Positions 1 through 9,606 of a stretch of DNA of 64,000 bases are shown piece after piece. The position numbers and the translations under genes were made by a program. The stretch is from Plazaster borealis (lineage: Eukaryota > Echinodermata > Asteroidea > Forcipulatida > Labidiasteridae), in NCBI GenBank assembly GCA_021014325.1, contig CM037467.1:1612001-1676000 (forward strand), given 5' to 3'. Every line of letters starts with the position of its first letter. Within the stretch, counting starts at the first letter, position 1. The notes below the pieces were generated by a model. The model was not told the origin of the DNA. It searched no databases and saw only the letters and a program-made list of their open reading frames with translations.

Positions 1-19
1 GGAGCTCATTTAAAATTTA

Positions 20-255
20 AGTAATAAACCATAAGGGAAACTGATTGGGTTTATTGATATTTGAAATAAAAAGTTGCATTTAAAGGTGATCCCTTAGCTA
101 CCGCTTCCCAGGTTGTATCGTAAAAACTTGGGTGTGATCCCTGTCTGCACGGCAGTTAAAGGTTGTATTGCTTCTGACTTGCACCCGACAAATATATTGA
201 CAAAATGGGAGAGACCGCCAACATAGGACTAGATAGAGCTCAGTTGGTAGAGCAC
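20..255 (+). mobile_element. tRNA-Asn-like SINE (family S1), truncated
   Basis: The segment matches the body of the more complete copies at 37496-37799 and 45470-45757: an AT-rich leader, a block with GGTGATCCC and TTCTGACT, then GACAAAAT and the start of a tRNA-like head (AGCTCAGTTGGTAGAGC is an A-box-like D arm). It breaks off in the anticodon region near 255, where it runs into a C-rich run at 278-292. Orientation is the same as the other + copies. It is a SINE fragment, not a tRNA gene. Confidence 0.7.
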
Positions 256-292
256 CGTGTTGGCAGGAGATTCTGTGTCCCCCCCCCCCCCC

Positions 293-725
293 GGCACTGC
301 GAACTGTGTACAAACTTCTTCTGATACTATAGCGCCCTCTTTTGAATCATCCTCCTTCAGCCTATGTTAATTTTCCTATGGGGGGAACAGAATCTCCGGG
401 GGTTGTAGATTCACCTAGAACACCGGCACGTTAATCCGGCACAAAACCCAGTGCTTGTCAATTTTATTTGTTCAACCCCCCAAATTTGTTTTTAAATTGT
501 CAGCAAGAGTGATTATTTTTTTCTCCACTTTCTTTTCCTTTCAATTATTTTTCCAAGAAATGTGTGACGATATTAAAACAATCTGCAAAAATTCTCATTG
601 GAGTTTGTTTATATTTATTTGGTTTGCGGTAACACCATGTGTGTATCTACTTGCCAGGTAGAGTTTGTTCTTAGAGAACTGTCTTGCTTAATTTTACTAC
701 CGCGGAGTAGATTGTTCGGGTGTTC
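293..725. other. No gene recognised; unique-looking spacer
   Basis: Short open frames occur but none has a recognisable domain, good start context or splice partners. Positions 370-445 carry a few words resembling the tRNA-like SINE tail, followed by AT-rich sequence. Confidence 0.5.
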
Positions 726-729
726 GGGA

Positions 730-925
730 GACTTCTCAGTTCTGAAAAGAACTGTCCTGTTTATTAACTATTACCTGGGCGGAAGGTATAGAATTAGGCT
801 GGGACTACTACTTTAGCTTATAGGATCGTAATTAACTGTACTACCGCGGAGTCAGTTCTTGGATTGGTCTCAACGTTTCGACTAGCTTGCTCTAGTCATC
901 GTCAGGAGATTGGAGTTTGTTTACA
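730..925 (-). mobile_element. Penelope-like terminal fragment with hammerhead-like core
   Basis: This block recurs at 24630-24805 with shared words such as AGAACTGTCCT, ACCTGGGCGGAAGGTA and TTGGTCTCA. On the minus strand it contains a hammerhead-like core (868-909). The association of such 'cgaaacgt' motifs with Penelope-like retroelements comes from general knowledge of those elements; no reverse transcriptase is present here, so the family name is an inference. Confidence 0.5.
868..909 (-). ncRNA. Hammerhead-ribozyme-like motif
   Basis: Read on the minus strand: stem I arm TCTC, core CTGACGA, one extra T, stem II arms GACTAG and CTAGTC closing a six-base loop AGCAAG, then GAAAC, the cleavage-type triplet GTT, and the second stem I arm GAGA. 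The stem II arms are perfectly complementary. The extra base between core and stem II and the two-base-pair stem III make activity uncertain. Confidence 0.4.
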
Positions 926-1388
926 AAACATTTTAGCATAAAATGGTCATAATCATAGTTAGCATCATCAGAATTCAACTACTACTATTGAAAGCATCGT
1001 TAAGGTTTAAATTCCTTTACAAAATTAATATATCGGGACGCTATTATTTCCCCCAACAGAGGGCGCTGCGCAACGGTTGCTGTTGGCCCCTTACCGAAAA
1101 CCGTATTCTGAAATTTTGCATGAATGTTGGATTTCACAGAAGAGAACTGTAGCACCATCTCGGCATAGTCGTTAGTGGCACTTACAAGCTGGGTATGTTT
1201 GTTTTTATGTTCAGCATTAACCTGAACACCAGATGATGCTAAAACAACCTGGCCTTTTCGTTTAGTGGGAAAATAATCTTTATTTCAAAGTTATATTCAT
1301 TCGAAATGTTTTTTAATTGGGTATTGTTCTTAAAATTACAACTAACTTGTAAGAAGAGCATTTACTTTGCGAACTCAACGAAATTTAC
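926..1388. other. No gene recognised
   Basis: AT-rich spacer with no domain-bearing frame and no repeat family that I can match elsewhere in the window. Confidence 0.5.
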
Positions 1389-2221
1389 TTAAAGGTATGG
1401 TCATAGATTGGTAAATACTTCACAAGTTAGTAACTATAAAAACTACTTGATGAGAAGCACTGTAGCTGTTGATAGTATAAACTATTTTACGAAAGGATTC
1501 CCTTCGAAGTAATAATATGCTGGTTTTGGTAATTTTTTCACCCGAAATATTTGAATCTGAGAAACGATTCATGCATGAATCGTTTCTCAGATTGCTGAGG
1601 GTTGGTGTCCGTTTGCGAATGCTGCGACTAGAGATGCGGTTGGTGCCCACTGTCACATTGCTAAAAAACGTAGATGGGTTCGACGTTCTTGTGAAAATAA
1701 CGTGACAGTTTTTTGCTCTGTTCTCAGCAAGTAGACACAAGCTGAAACTTTCACGTGTAACATTTAATGTATCTTTCTTGATAACTTTGCCCTTAAAGGA
1801 ATTGTATACGTTTGGTAATTGGAACCCACTGTTTGTTTCAATCCTACATGGTTGTAGATATATACCATTAAACTAACCTGTGAAAAATTAATTTCAAAAG
1901 ATGGTAGCGTTTTTGAGATTGCCGAAAATCTGTCCACGCAGGATGAATAATCTGCAATATTGGAATACACAATCTGAGAAACGTTACTGTCAGTAACGCT
2001 TCCCAGATTCAAGTTTGGGGGGGATAAAAAATGATATGTTTTTCCATAACCGCAGTACTTCGAAGTGAAAAGTTTCTCAAAGAAATGCATTATACTATTC
2101 AAAGCTGCTGTACTTCTTACCAAGTAAATTTTTATTGCCATTAATTTTCAGAGTCATTACAAAATGCATACAGACCATTAGCATTACACTGACAAGAACC
2201 AATCTATGATCCTACGTTTAA
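1389..2221. mobile_element. TTAA-flanked foldback element, family C, interrupted by family B
   Basis: The left end TTAAAGGTATGGTCATAGAT is the inverted match of the right end ATCTATGATCCTACGTTTAA. The second copy at 21765-22199 lacks the inserted block, which shows that 1793-2180 is a later insertion. An inner palindrome around 1552-1590 (AATCTGAGAAACGATTCATG and its complement) forms a perfect hairpin. TTAA at both ends suggests piggyBac-type target duplication; no transposase is encoded. Confidence 0.75.
1793..2180. mobile_element. TTAA-type foldback element, family B, nested in family C
   Basis: It starts TTAAAGGAATTGTATACGTT and contains the family landmarks GGAACCCACTGTTTGTTTC and an inner hairpin made of GAAACGTTACTG and CAGTAACGCTT. 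Other copies are at 19981-20379, 21400-21764 and 51547-51913, with fragments at 18169 and 23650. The right end is decayed (CAGACCATTA in place of CAGACCCTTTAA). Confidence 0.75.
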
Positions 2222-2558
2222 AGGCACTGTACACCTTTGGTAATTACTCAAAATATATATTAGCATAAAAACTGACTTGGTAACGAGCAACAGAGAGCTG
2301 TTGATAGTATAAAACATTGTGAGAAACGACTCCCTCTGAAGTAACGTAGTTTTTGAGAAGAAGTTTTTATTCCTATCTGAAAGCACACAAATTTGCACAA
2401 CAAGGGTGTTTTTTTCTTTCATCATTTTCTTGCAACTTCGATGACCAATTGAGCCCAAATTCAAATTTTCACAGGCTTGTTATTTTGTGCATATGTTGGG
2501 ATACACCAAGTGAGAACACTGGTGTTTGACAATTACCGAACGTGTTCAGTGCCTTTAA
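2218..2558. mobile_element. TTAA-type foldback element, family A
   Basis: Ends are TTAAAGGCACTGTACACCTT and GAACGTGTTCAGTGCCTTTAA, inverted to each other. Its left TTAA is also the right TTAA of the family C element. This copy is about 35 bp shorter in the centre than the copies at 16094, 25167 and 59173. Confidence 0.85.
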
Positions 2559-3295
2559 CACTTGGTTTCTAAGAGTGTAAATATTTGACTAACACTTTAT
2601 TCAATATTAACACTCCCTGCACGGCCCCATCTGCCGCAAGCTTGACACACCATCCACCTGTACAGCTTGGAGAACATTAATTTGGACACAATCTATTGAG
2701 AGAACCTCAGGATATGTATTTATTACGGGGCTGTTCTCTGATTAAATTATGCATTAATTAGGGCCGCCATAGTTGAACCATTTCGAGACAGAATCATTAC
2801 TTATAACTAATTCAATCTGCCAGAGGAAAATATAGAATTTTTTGTTTGGTTGGATCAATTAACAACCTTATGTTCATCTTGTTCCAACACAATCGTTTGC
2901 TGAGCACACATTGACTGTTCGCAAACAGAGAGAAGGACGTGGAGACATGCCTTTTAAAATGACATGCTGTCCGGTTCTGATACATTCAACTGGATGGATA
3001 TAAAGGAATATTAATATATACTGCTTTGAAGAGGCGATGTTGCTCATTCTTTGACAAGCTGTCATGGACCTACGAGGACTTAGTCTGGAAGACTTAATGT
3101 CTTCGAACCGAAGTTTCCTGCACGTGTATTTGCATTGAGGTTTTTGTGTCGGTGCCGCTCACTCAAAGTCATCGCAGACGTATACGAACACCCGAACCAC
3201 TTGAAACAGCAAGACAAACGCCTCTGAGACTCCAAAACCTCTCTATTTATTGGTAAACGGGAATAATTTTCGATTGATTCGAAGAGGTACATGTC
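2559..3295. other. Upstream region of the GPCR gene
   Basis: No other gene or repeat family is recognised. The last part is the presumed 5' flank or leader of the GPCR. No clear TATA box stands out. Minus-strand frames at 2874-3065 and 3080-3292 have no recognisable content. Confidence 0.4.
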
Positions 3296-4348
3296 ATGGA
3301 TGTGAATTCTAGTGACCAGCCCAATCCGCCCTACGTGGTGTCACCGGACGACGTGTACTTCAACTATGCTGAGCGGCAGATCCTGTCCGCTATCATCTGC
3401 ACTACGGCAGTACTTGGCGTCACGGGGAATTCCCTCGTCATTCTTTCGGTGGTATTGTCACGAAAACTACGCCACACCACAAACTACTTCGTCCTCAATC
3501 TGAGCGTAGCCGATCTCCTGACCAGCATGGACCTGCCGTTGATAGTCCTGGGTCTCCTCACAGGCGACTGGTCGCTGCCAGACGCTCTCTGCGTCGGATC
3601 GGCCGTCTTGGTGTTGACCTGCCTGACGTGCAGTATCAACTGCCTGACCTGCGTCGCGCTGAACCGCTACATTTTGATCACCAAGCCGATTGCAGTGTAC
3701 CGCCGAATCTTCACCACTGGCCGGACCGCTCTGGCGATAGCCACCACGTGGGTTCTACCCTTAAGTATTGTCCTGATACCCGCGTGCACTCGTTTCATCA
3801 AACTTGGGTTCGACCGCGAGTTTTTCGTCTGCACCTGGATAATATCGGAATCGAACCCGGGCTACTACCTGGTGTTTTTCTTCACGGGGATCCTCGTTCA
3901 ATTCGGTATCATACTGTGGAGCTACGTCGGTGTTTTCCGTCACGTCCGCAAGCACGCCCGTGCGGTCGGGCACATGGAGGACGGACCCGCTCCGTCAACA
4001 GCGGGGCCGCTGGCAACAAGCAGGCGAATCGAGACGGAAGGCCCAACCGAGTCCAACGCTGCTCCCGTGGCACGTAGGAGACACCAAAACAAACTGCAAA
4101 TCGACGTGACCAAGAACCTGTTCTTCGTTGTGTGTGTGTTCACGCTGTGCATCACTCCCTTTGGACTCAGCCTCGTTCTTGGACAGTACGGACGGAGACT
4201 TTATCCCATCGGGGCCACCATACTTGCTTGTAATAGCTGCGTGAATCCCATCATTTACGCGGCAAAACACCCTCAGTTTCGAACAGTTTTCAGAGCCATA
4301 CTTCTCTGTAAATTTTCAGATATCCCGGAAAGGCTTCGATTTTGTTAG
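3296..4348 (+). CDS. Class A (rhodopsin-like) G protein-coupled receptor, orphan
   Basis: This intronless 350-residue frame encodes a seven-transmembrane receptor expected at the plasma membrane, signalling through heterotrimeric G proteins. Visible landmarks in order: an N-glycosylation site (NSS, residue 4), TM1 with GNSLVI, TM2 with LSVADLL, W in the first outer loop followed by the conserved Cys (WSLPDALC), TM3 ending in NRY instead of the usual DRY, Trp in TM4 (TTWVLP), an outer-loop Cys (FVCTW), a long basic third inner loop, TM6 with CITPF in place of CWxP, and TM7 with NPIIYA followed by a cytoplasmic helix 8 (HPQFRTVF). Length is normal for the family. The ATG has G at +4. The NRY motif is seen in melatonin-, Tre1/Moody- and GPR84-like receptors, but I cannot assign a ligand. 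A poly(A) signal AATAAA follows at 4533. Confidence 0.93.
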   Translation: MDVNSSDQPNPPYVVSPDDVYFNYAERQILSAIICTTAVLGVTGNSLVILSVVLSRKLRHTTNYFVLNLSVADLLTSMDLPLIVLGLLTGDWSLPDALCVGSAVLVLTCLTCSINCLTCVALNRYILITKPIAVYRRIFTTGRTALAIATTWVLPLSIVLIPACTRFIKLGFDREFFVCTWIISESNPGYYLVFFFTGILVQFGIILWSYVGVFRHVRKHARAVGHMEDGPAPSTAGPLATSRRIETEGPTESNAAPVARRRHQNKLQIDVTKNLFFVVCVFTLCITPFGLSLVLGQYGRRLYPIGATILACNSCVNPIIYAAKHPQFRTVFRAILLCKFSDIPERLRFC

Positions 4349-4532
4349 TTAAGATGAGAATTTACGCTCTTTTCAAAAAGGGAATATACTACCCCAAAAT
4401 AGCCTATAGTCTCCGTAGATCACGCTGATAATTGTCATTTAAAGGTAGGCAGAATACTTGTTTTAAGTTATTAAAGTTGTTAAACTGAACCCCTCTATTA
4501 GGACCAGTCGTATTCCCATATAAACCTGTATA

Positions 4533-4538
4533 AATAAA
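4533..4538 (+). terminator. Candidate poly(A) signal of the GPCR gene
   Basis: AATAAA lies 185 bp after the stop codon, before the next repeat. It is the first canonical hexamer on the + strand after the CDS. Confidence 0.5.
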
Positions 4539-4730
4539 CCACATCCAGTCTCAGAGAAGGGCAAACGTCTTGTCTCTTTTTGCAACAACGGTTAACAATC
4601 TTGTATCTGTCGGACCAGATGAAGATGGCCATCCACAACATGGTGAAAGTCAAATGTCTGACAAAGCACAAGTTCAATTAGCAGAACAGGCTGTTTATCC
4701 TGAAAGGTGGGTCCAATTACATAGAGTTGC

Positions 4731-5103
4731 TTAAAGGCACTGAACACGTTTGGTAATTGTCAAAGACCAGTGTTCTCACTTGGTGTATCCCAACATATGC
4801 ATAAAATAACAAGCCTGTGAAAATTTGGGCTCAATTGGTCATCGAAGTTGCAAGAAAATAATGAAAGAATAACACCCTTGTTGTACAAATTTGTGTGCTT
4901 TCAGATAGGAATACACACTTCTTGCAAGAAGTGTTTATTGTTTTAGTGAGAAATTACCTCTTTCTCAAAAACTACGTTACTTCAGAGGAAGTCGTTTCCT
5001 ACAATGTTTTATACTATCAACAGCTCTCCGTTGCTTGTTACCAAGTAACTTTTTATGCTAGTATTTGTTTTGAGTCATTACCAAACGTGTACGATACATT
5101 TAA
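4731..5103. mobile_element. TTAA-type foldback element, family A (reverse order)
   Basis: It starts TTAAAGGCACTGAACACGTT and ends with ACCAAACGTGTACGATACATTTAA. Inner landmarks are the TTCTTGCAAGAA palindrome and GTTTTATACTATCAACAGCT, in the orientation opposite to the 2218 copy. It abuts a SINE tail at 5104. Confidence 0.85.
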
Positions 5104-5282
5104 GCAAGGCACTTAACCAGCATTGCTTCGTCCTTCGGATGGGACGTAAAGCCGTTGGCCCCTTGTGTTGTAAAACGCACGTAAACGAATTCCCTTTCGG
5201 TATAAAGAGAAGGGTTTTGCCCGGTGTTTCTGAGTTTGCCGCAGCACCTTGTAAACCCTTATAAAGTGCTACATAAATGGGT
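5104..5282 (+). mobile_element. SINE tail (family S2), headless
   Basis: It contains GCAAGGCACTTAACC, then CGTCCTTCGGATGGGACGTA and a stretch ending near ATAAAGTGCTACATAAATGG. The same conserved block follows the tRNA-Leu-like head at 27144 and recurs at 48850. The tRNA-like part is missing here. Confidence 0.65.
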
Positions 5283-5690
5283 TTCATAATTCAAATAAAT
5301 TCAAAAACATGTCTTAGAAGTGCTTCCGTTTGTTCAGGCGCATTGAGTACATTATTGGTAGATACGTGCGCTTTATAAGACTACATTATATTACTATTAG
5401 TAGTACGAGTTATAAAATGGTACAACGTCACCAGGATCGGTTGGGTATCCATAAGTTGAATGCAAACACGATACCACCTGTCTTGTTTCTCAGTAATGAA
5501 CAGGAAAATATTCAGTAATGAAAGGGATTTAATATGCTATCGGAAATCTTCATGCTTTCTGAAGCACGTATCTCAGGGGCCTGCCCGGTCAGTAAAAGTC
5601 AATAAGCCATACTCCTTCACCTTCTGTCAGGTTGTTTGATCCTTCCGGAGTTTAAAACTGACGCACGTTTGTGTGAATTAACCCAAATTC
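5283..5690. other. No gene recognised
   Basis: Spacer without a domain-bearing frame or a repeat that I can match elsewhere in the window. Confidence 0.5.
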
Positions 5691-6112
5691 AACAAAAGTA
5701 TACATTTTCAATAAAACCCTCGAGCCTCTGCAAAATATGTACAAAATTAATCATGGAAATCAATATGCTCTGTTGTATCAACATCAAGTTTATCAGTGTT
5801 GTTTGAAGCTTTGCATGGTGTGGACAAAATAAGAAGTAACTAAAAATAAAAAATAAATAGTATACTTGCGGATACAATTATGTGTAAAAACTCTTTTGTG
5901 GGAGAGTTGGCTCTGAAAAGAGCCGGATGGGTCTCGACGTTTCGAACAGTATTCTCTACTCTTCTCCTGAAGATGGGCATAGTATATTGTTCGAAACGTC
6001 GAGACCCCACCGGCTCTTTTCAGAGCCAACACTCCAAAAAAGAGTTTTTTACACATGGCTGTACCCGCAAGTTTACTATTTATTTGTAGTTACTTCTTAT
6101 CAAGTTTATCAA
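5691..6112 (+). mobile_element. Palindromic Penelope-like element end
   Basis: Two arms face each other: GGGTCTCGACGTTTCGAACA (from 5928) is complementary to the sequence around 5990-6006. Outside them lie inverted copies of GGCTCTGAAAAGAGCCGG, AAAAACTCTTTT and CTTGCGGATACA. The same arms occur at 59041-59130, 62590-62735 and 63757-63830. The centre carries a hammerhead-like core. No full reverse transcriptase frame is present. Confidence 0.6.
5963..6004 (+). ncRNA. Hammerhead-ribozyme-like motif
   Basis: Order: stem I arm TCTC, core CTGAAGA, an extra T, a stem II of mostly wobble pairs (GGGCAT against TTGTTC around loop AGTATA), GAAAC, cleavage triplet GTC, second stem I arm GAGA. All invariant core bases are intact, but stem II is weaker than in the related copy at 59019-59052, where TCAG and CTGA pair. 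Confidence 0.4.
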
Positions 6113-6116
6113 TTAT

Positions 6117-6470
6117 ATTATGTTCAGAACGCTGCCGCTCGCATATTATCAGAAACCCGTAAACATCACATCACACCTGTCCCTAAACAACTCCGACTTC
6201 CAGTCTGTCAAAGAACTAACTTCATTGTATTGTTCACATAGAAAGCTATGAATGACAAGGCACCACAATATCTCAAGGGACTTCTCTCATCTTTTACTCC
6301 AAGTCGCAATCTTCGAACTACAAACAAACTTCTTCCAACTGTCCCTAAAACAACACATATACTATGACGATCGTGCCTTTTCAGTATCCGCTGCCAAACT
6401 CTGGAACTCTTTACCAATCCGAGCCACGGAATCTCTGGACATTTTCAAAAGCACGCTTGAAACAAATTAA
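6117..6470 (+). pseudogene. LINE reverse transcriptase C-terminus (CR1/L2-like), broken
   Basis: The translated pieces carry the typical end of a CR1/L2-clade polymerase protein: QNAAARILSETRKHHITPV, then KAMNDKAPQYLKGLLS, then YDDRAFSVSAAKLWNSLP and a closing DIFKSTLE motif. A frame change near 6210 and an in-frame stop at 6239 break it. Only about 115 codons remain, so it is a 5'-truncated dead copy. The untranslated tail runs to about 6670. Confidence 0.8.
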
Positions 6471-6670
6471 TGTTCGGCATTGCTTATGACTGACTCTATA
6501 TAATGTGTTTATTCACTTGTTTTTTGTTAGTGTGCAAAAATTCTCTTTAATGTGCTCTACATCCCCTGTATACTTTGATAATCTAAGTATCTTGTACTGT
6601 ATGATTTTCTTAAATTTCGATTTTTCCAGCGCCTCGGAGTATCTTTGGTCATAGATACATGGCGCTTTAT

Positions 6671-6990
6671 AAATTTTGTATTATTATAATTTTTGAAAGG
6701 CGAGTCCAGAACTGCACACAGTTTTGCTCAATGCGCGAGACTTACTCCCTTCGCAGTATGTTGTTTTTATATTTTGCCCCAATTATTAATTATTGACCCC
6801 GCCCCTTTTGGCGAAGAGTTCACTAAATAATTCATGGCTAACGATTGTTCAGTTTATTCATATGTCGTGGATAATTGCCATCTGGAAAATTAAACATGAG
6901 TGTGCCCTGGATTCGAAAAACATGCATCCATGAAATTCTGTTAACTAAATTTCTTATATGTACTTTATATTATAACAACCTGTAATAAAA
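6671..6990. other. No gene recognised
   Basis: AT-rich spacer; nothing matched. Confidence 0.5.
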
Positions 6991-7433
6991 GTACGGAGGT
7001 CTGGAAGTGCCATCCAATTATGTTGAGATCCTGAGATAATTTACTGCAGGATGATGACATCATAAGATGACGTCATGCTGAGATGCTTTATTTCGGGATG
7101 ATGACACCCTAAAGTAATATGCCGTCTTCCCGATATATTTGATCTTATGATGTCGACATCAGCAAAGTAAGTTGTGGACGTCCCGAGATAAATTATATTG
7201 GGATGTCGACATGCTGAACGTGGGATTGTCGACTTCTCGAGATAATTCTACATGTGGGATGATAACATCATGAACAATTTGAGAACTCAAGATAAATTAT
7301 CTTGGGAAGACGAGACAACTTCCTACTTTCAAGATGTCGTCATCCCGAAATAAATCATCTCAGGATGTCATCATCTTACAGTAAATATCATCAGGATCTC
7401 TACATGCTGAATGGCACTTCCAGAACTCCGTAC
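6991..7433. mobile_element. Terminal-inverted-repeat element with internal subrepeats
   Basis: Ends are GTACGGAGGTCTGGAAGTGC and GCACTTCCAGAACTCCGTAC. The interior consists of degenerate repeats of a GATAATTTA / GGGATGATGACATC theme in both orientations, including TGACGTCA at 7070. No transposase is encoded. Confidence 0.75.
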
Positions 7434-7530
7434 AAAAGGAAGCAAGAAGCTTGTTTCAGTTTGAAAATATTTATTAGCATAGTAAAGGTTTGTAGAAGGG
7501 CAGCGTAAATATAAGCTAGTTTTTTTTACT

Positions 7531-7705
7531 GGGCCGCAATTTCATCAAGCTTATAATTAGCACGAAAACTTGCTAAGCACAGAAAACAAGTCATGCTTAG
7601 CAAAAACAGGTTACCAGCCAAAATGCCGTAAAGTTACATTGTTGCAACTGGTATAGACCACTCATTTTGTACTTGGCAAAAGAAATTTGCTGAGGAGTTT
7701 TATCT
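7531..7705. mobile_element. Old copy of foldback family D
   Basis: Words such as GCAATTTCATCAAGCTTATAA, GGTTACCAGCCAAAATGCC and CTTAGCAAAAACAGG match family D (best copies at 31383-31574 and 12633-12820) with many changes. Confidence 0.4.
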
Positions 7706-8142
7706 GGGTTATGAAATCAGTTTTGTCAAAATTATTTTGTCATAATGAAAATTATTCGTTTTACTACGCTGTGGTGTGAGAATTAGCTATAGCTATATTA
7801 ATATCATAATTACAAGGTGGAAGACGAGTGATGAAGCTTTGAATTGTACCGAATAAATTTTTAGCAAAATTGTAAAAACTATTTACAACGAATTCAACTT
7901 GACCACGGACAGATAACGGTCTTGATATGTGATTATCTGAAAGTCATTGCTTTTCGTTTTATGTATTCTGGTTGTACAGTAACCTTCGTCTTATTAGCTA
8001 GAGTAGCAGTAAAATAAATTAATGAAATGACTTCAAAGATTTGTCGTTGAAAATTACCCTGTAGAGCTCGTAATTGTTGAACACAATTGGCAGGTTTGTG
8101 CAAAGTTATATTCACCTATTTATTAAAACGATCCACAGATAC
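7706..8142. other. No gene recognised
   Basis: AT-rich spacer; the minus-strand frame at 7933-8115 has no recognisable content. Confidence 0.5.
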
Positions 8143-8382
8143 ACTGCAAAAACTCAGGGTGTTAAAATTGACACCATGGGTGTTGTCACATATAGATACC
8201 AAAGAGAGAATCAAAATTTACATCTTAGGGTGTTAAAATAACTCGAAAGTAATTATTTTTGCAGAAATTAGTGTTTTTTAACACCCATTGGTGTAAATGT
8301 TGATTATCTTTTGGTAGGGGCCTATATAAATCTTGACAACACCCATGGTGTTAATTTTTAACACCTCAGTTTTTGCAGTGTA
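8143..8382. mobile_element. Foldback element with CACTGCAAAAACT ends
   Basis: CACTGCAAAAACTCAGG at the left is inverted as CTCAGTTTTTGCAGTG at the right, flanked by TA on both sides. Inner copies of GGGTGTTAAAATT and ACACCCATGGTGTT make it almost fully palindromic. A TA target duplication is likely. Confidence 0.8.
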
Positions 8383-8497
8383 TAGGGTATGGAGTACCTT
8401 TTAGGAAATATAAATTCATTCCAAAACTGAAGAAAAGAAAATGCCACTTAATATAAAATGTGTTAACTGCAAAAAAAAACATCCAACCAAACAAGCA

Positions 8498-8813
8498 TTA
8501 AAGGAACATTACAGAACTGGTTTTTGCTAACTGGCAGTGTAAGCACTTTATATAATCCACCAAACTGACAAACCTGTAGAAGTTTGAGATCAATCGGCCG
8601 TCTGGGTCACGAGAAAATAATGAAAAACCGATTACACATTTGCATGTGTTGTACAATGCATGAATAAAACGCAAACTCATCAAATATGGCATTTCAGACA
8701 GAAATATTTCTAGGGATGTTTTCTACTAACATCATCATTAGACCGTGTAAGTTTTATGTAAATCTGTGATCATAAAGAAAATTTTAATTACCAGTTCTGT
8801 AACGTTCCTTTAA
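8498..8813. mobile_element. TTAA-type foldback element, family J
   Basis: Left end TTAAAGGAACATTACAGAAC and right end GTTCTGTAACGTTCCTTTAA are inverted copies with TTAA at each border. The body differs from families A, B, C, H and I. This is the only copy in the window. Confidence 0.85.
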
Positions 8814-9606
8814 ACAAACACCCAACACCCCAACAAGCTAGCAAACAAACAAATAAACAGATAATCACACAGTTATGTTGCAGTGAACACTATGTTAACA
8901 TGCCATCACCATGTTTCCGAAAGAAGGACGCAACAAAAGTTGTTTTCGGTAAAAGGGCAAAAGCAATGTGCACAATAATTGTGTTTCAAGAAAGCTGAGC
9001 GTGAGAGTTTGATCAGTTTTCTGCCATTCATAAGTCATCATAGGACGGTTAAATTCTGTATGGGAATGGGAAAACATCTCTTTGGGATAATTCTAGCAAC
9101 AGAATGTAGTAATGCCATCTAAGGAGTCATATTATTTCTTATAGGACAGTCTGTTGTTGGGACAAAAAGTTCTGTGTGTGCCTGGAAAAGTAGCGTGAAG
9201 CCTCAAGCTCTTCGGAGGGCAGCAGCAGCTGTACATGTAGGCCTTTACTTATCGTGTTTTTGGTGCAAAATAATGTGTATAAAAGCTTTTTATGAAGAAT
9301 CGGTAAATTTTTAAGACGCCCGCGTATGTTCCAAGCGCGGCGCGTTATGTGGGCGCTGCATGGCATTACGCTGTTTGTAAAAGCGTTCTGAACAGTAAAA
9401 TGCGCGAAATCAGCCGGAAATAAAGTTTAAATAAGTTTGAAAAAATAATGCGCTCCATGATTTAAAGTCATCGGAAACGTTGGGTTTTCTAATAAGGCAG
9501 CTGTGATTAACGGAGGAATCTGACGAAACGGGGAAGAGTCGACACACGGTTCAAGTTCGGAGCAAGGGCGAAACTGTGAACGTCAGACCATCTTCTTCTC
9601 CTCAAA
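8814..9606. other. Upstream region and presumed 5' leader of the MARCH-like gene
   Basis: No repeat or domain-bearing frame was recognised. The sequence becomes richer in CG dinucleotides from about 9310 onward (CGCCCGCG, GCGCGGCGCG), which fits a CpG-type promoter close to the start codon at 9607. Confidence 0.4.

Noticed and set aside
3312..4270. Overlapping frames on both strands within the GPCR
   Set aside because: Shadows of the receptor frame in GC-rich sequence; only the 3296 frame has transmembrane motifs.
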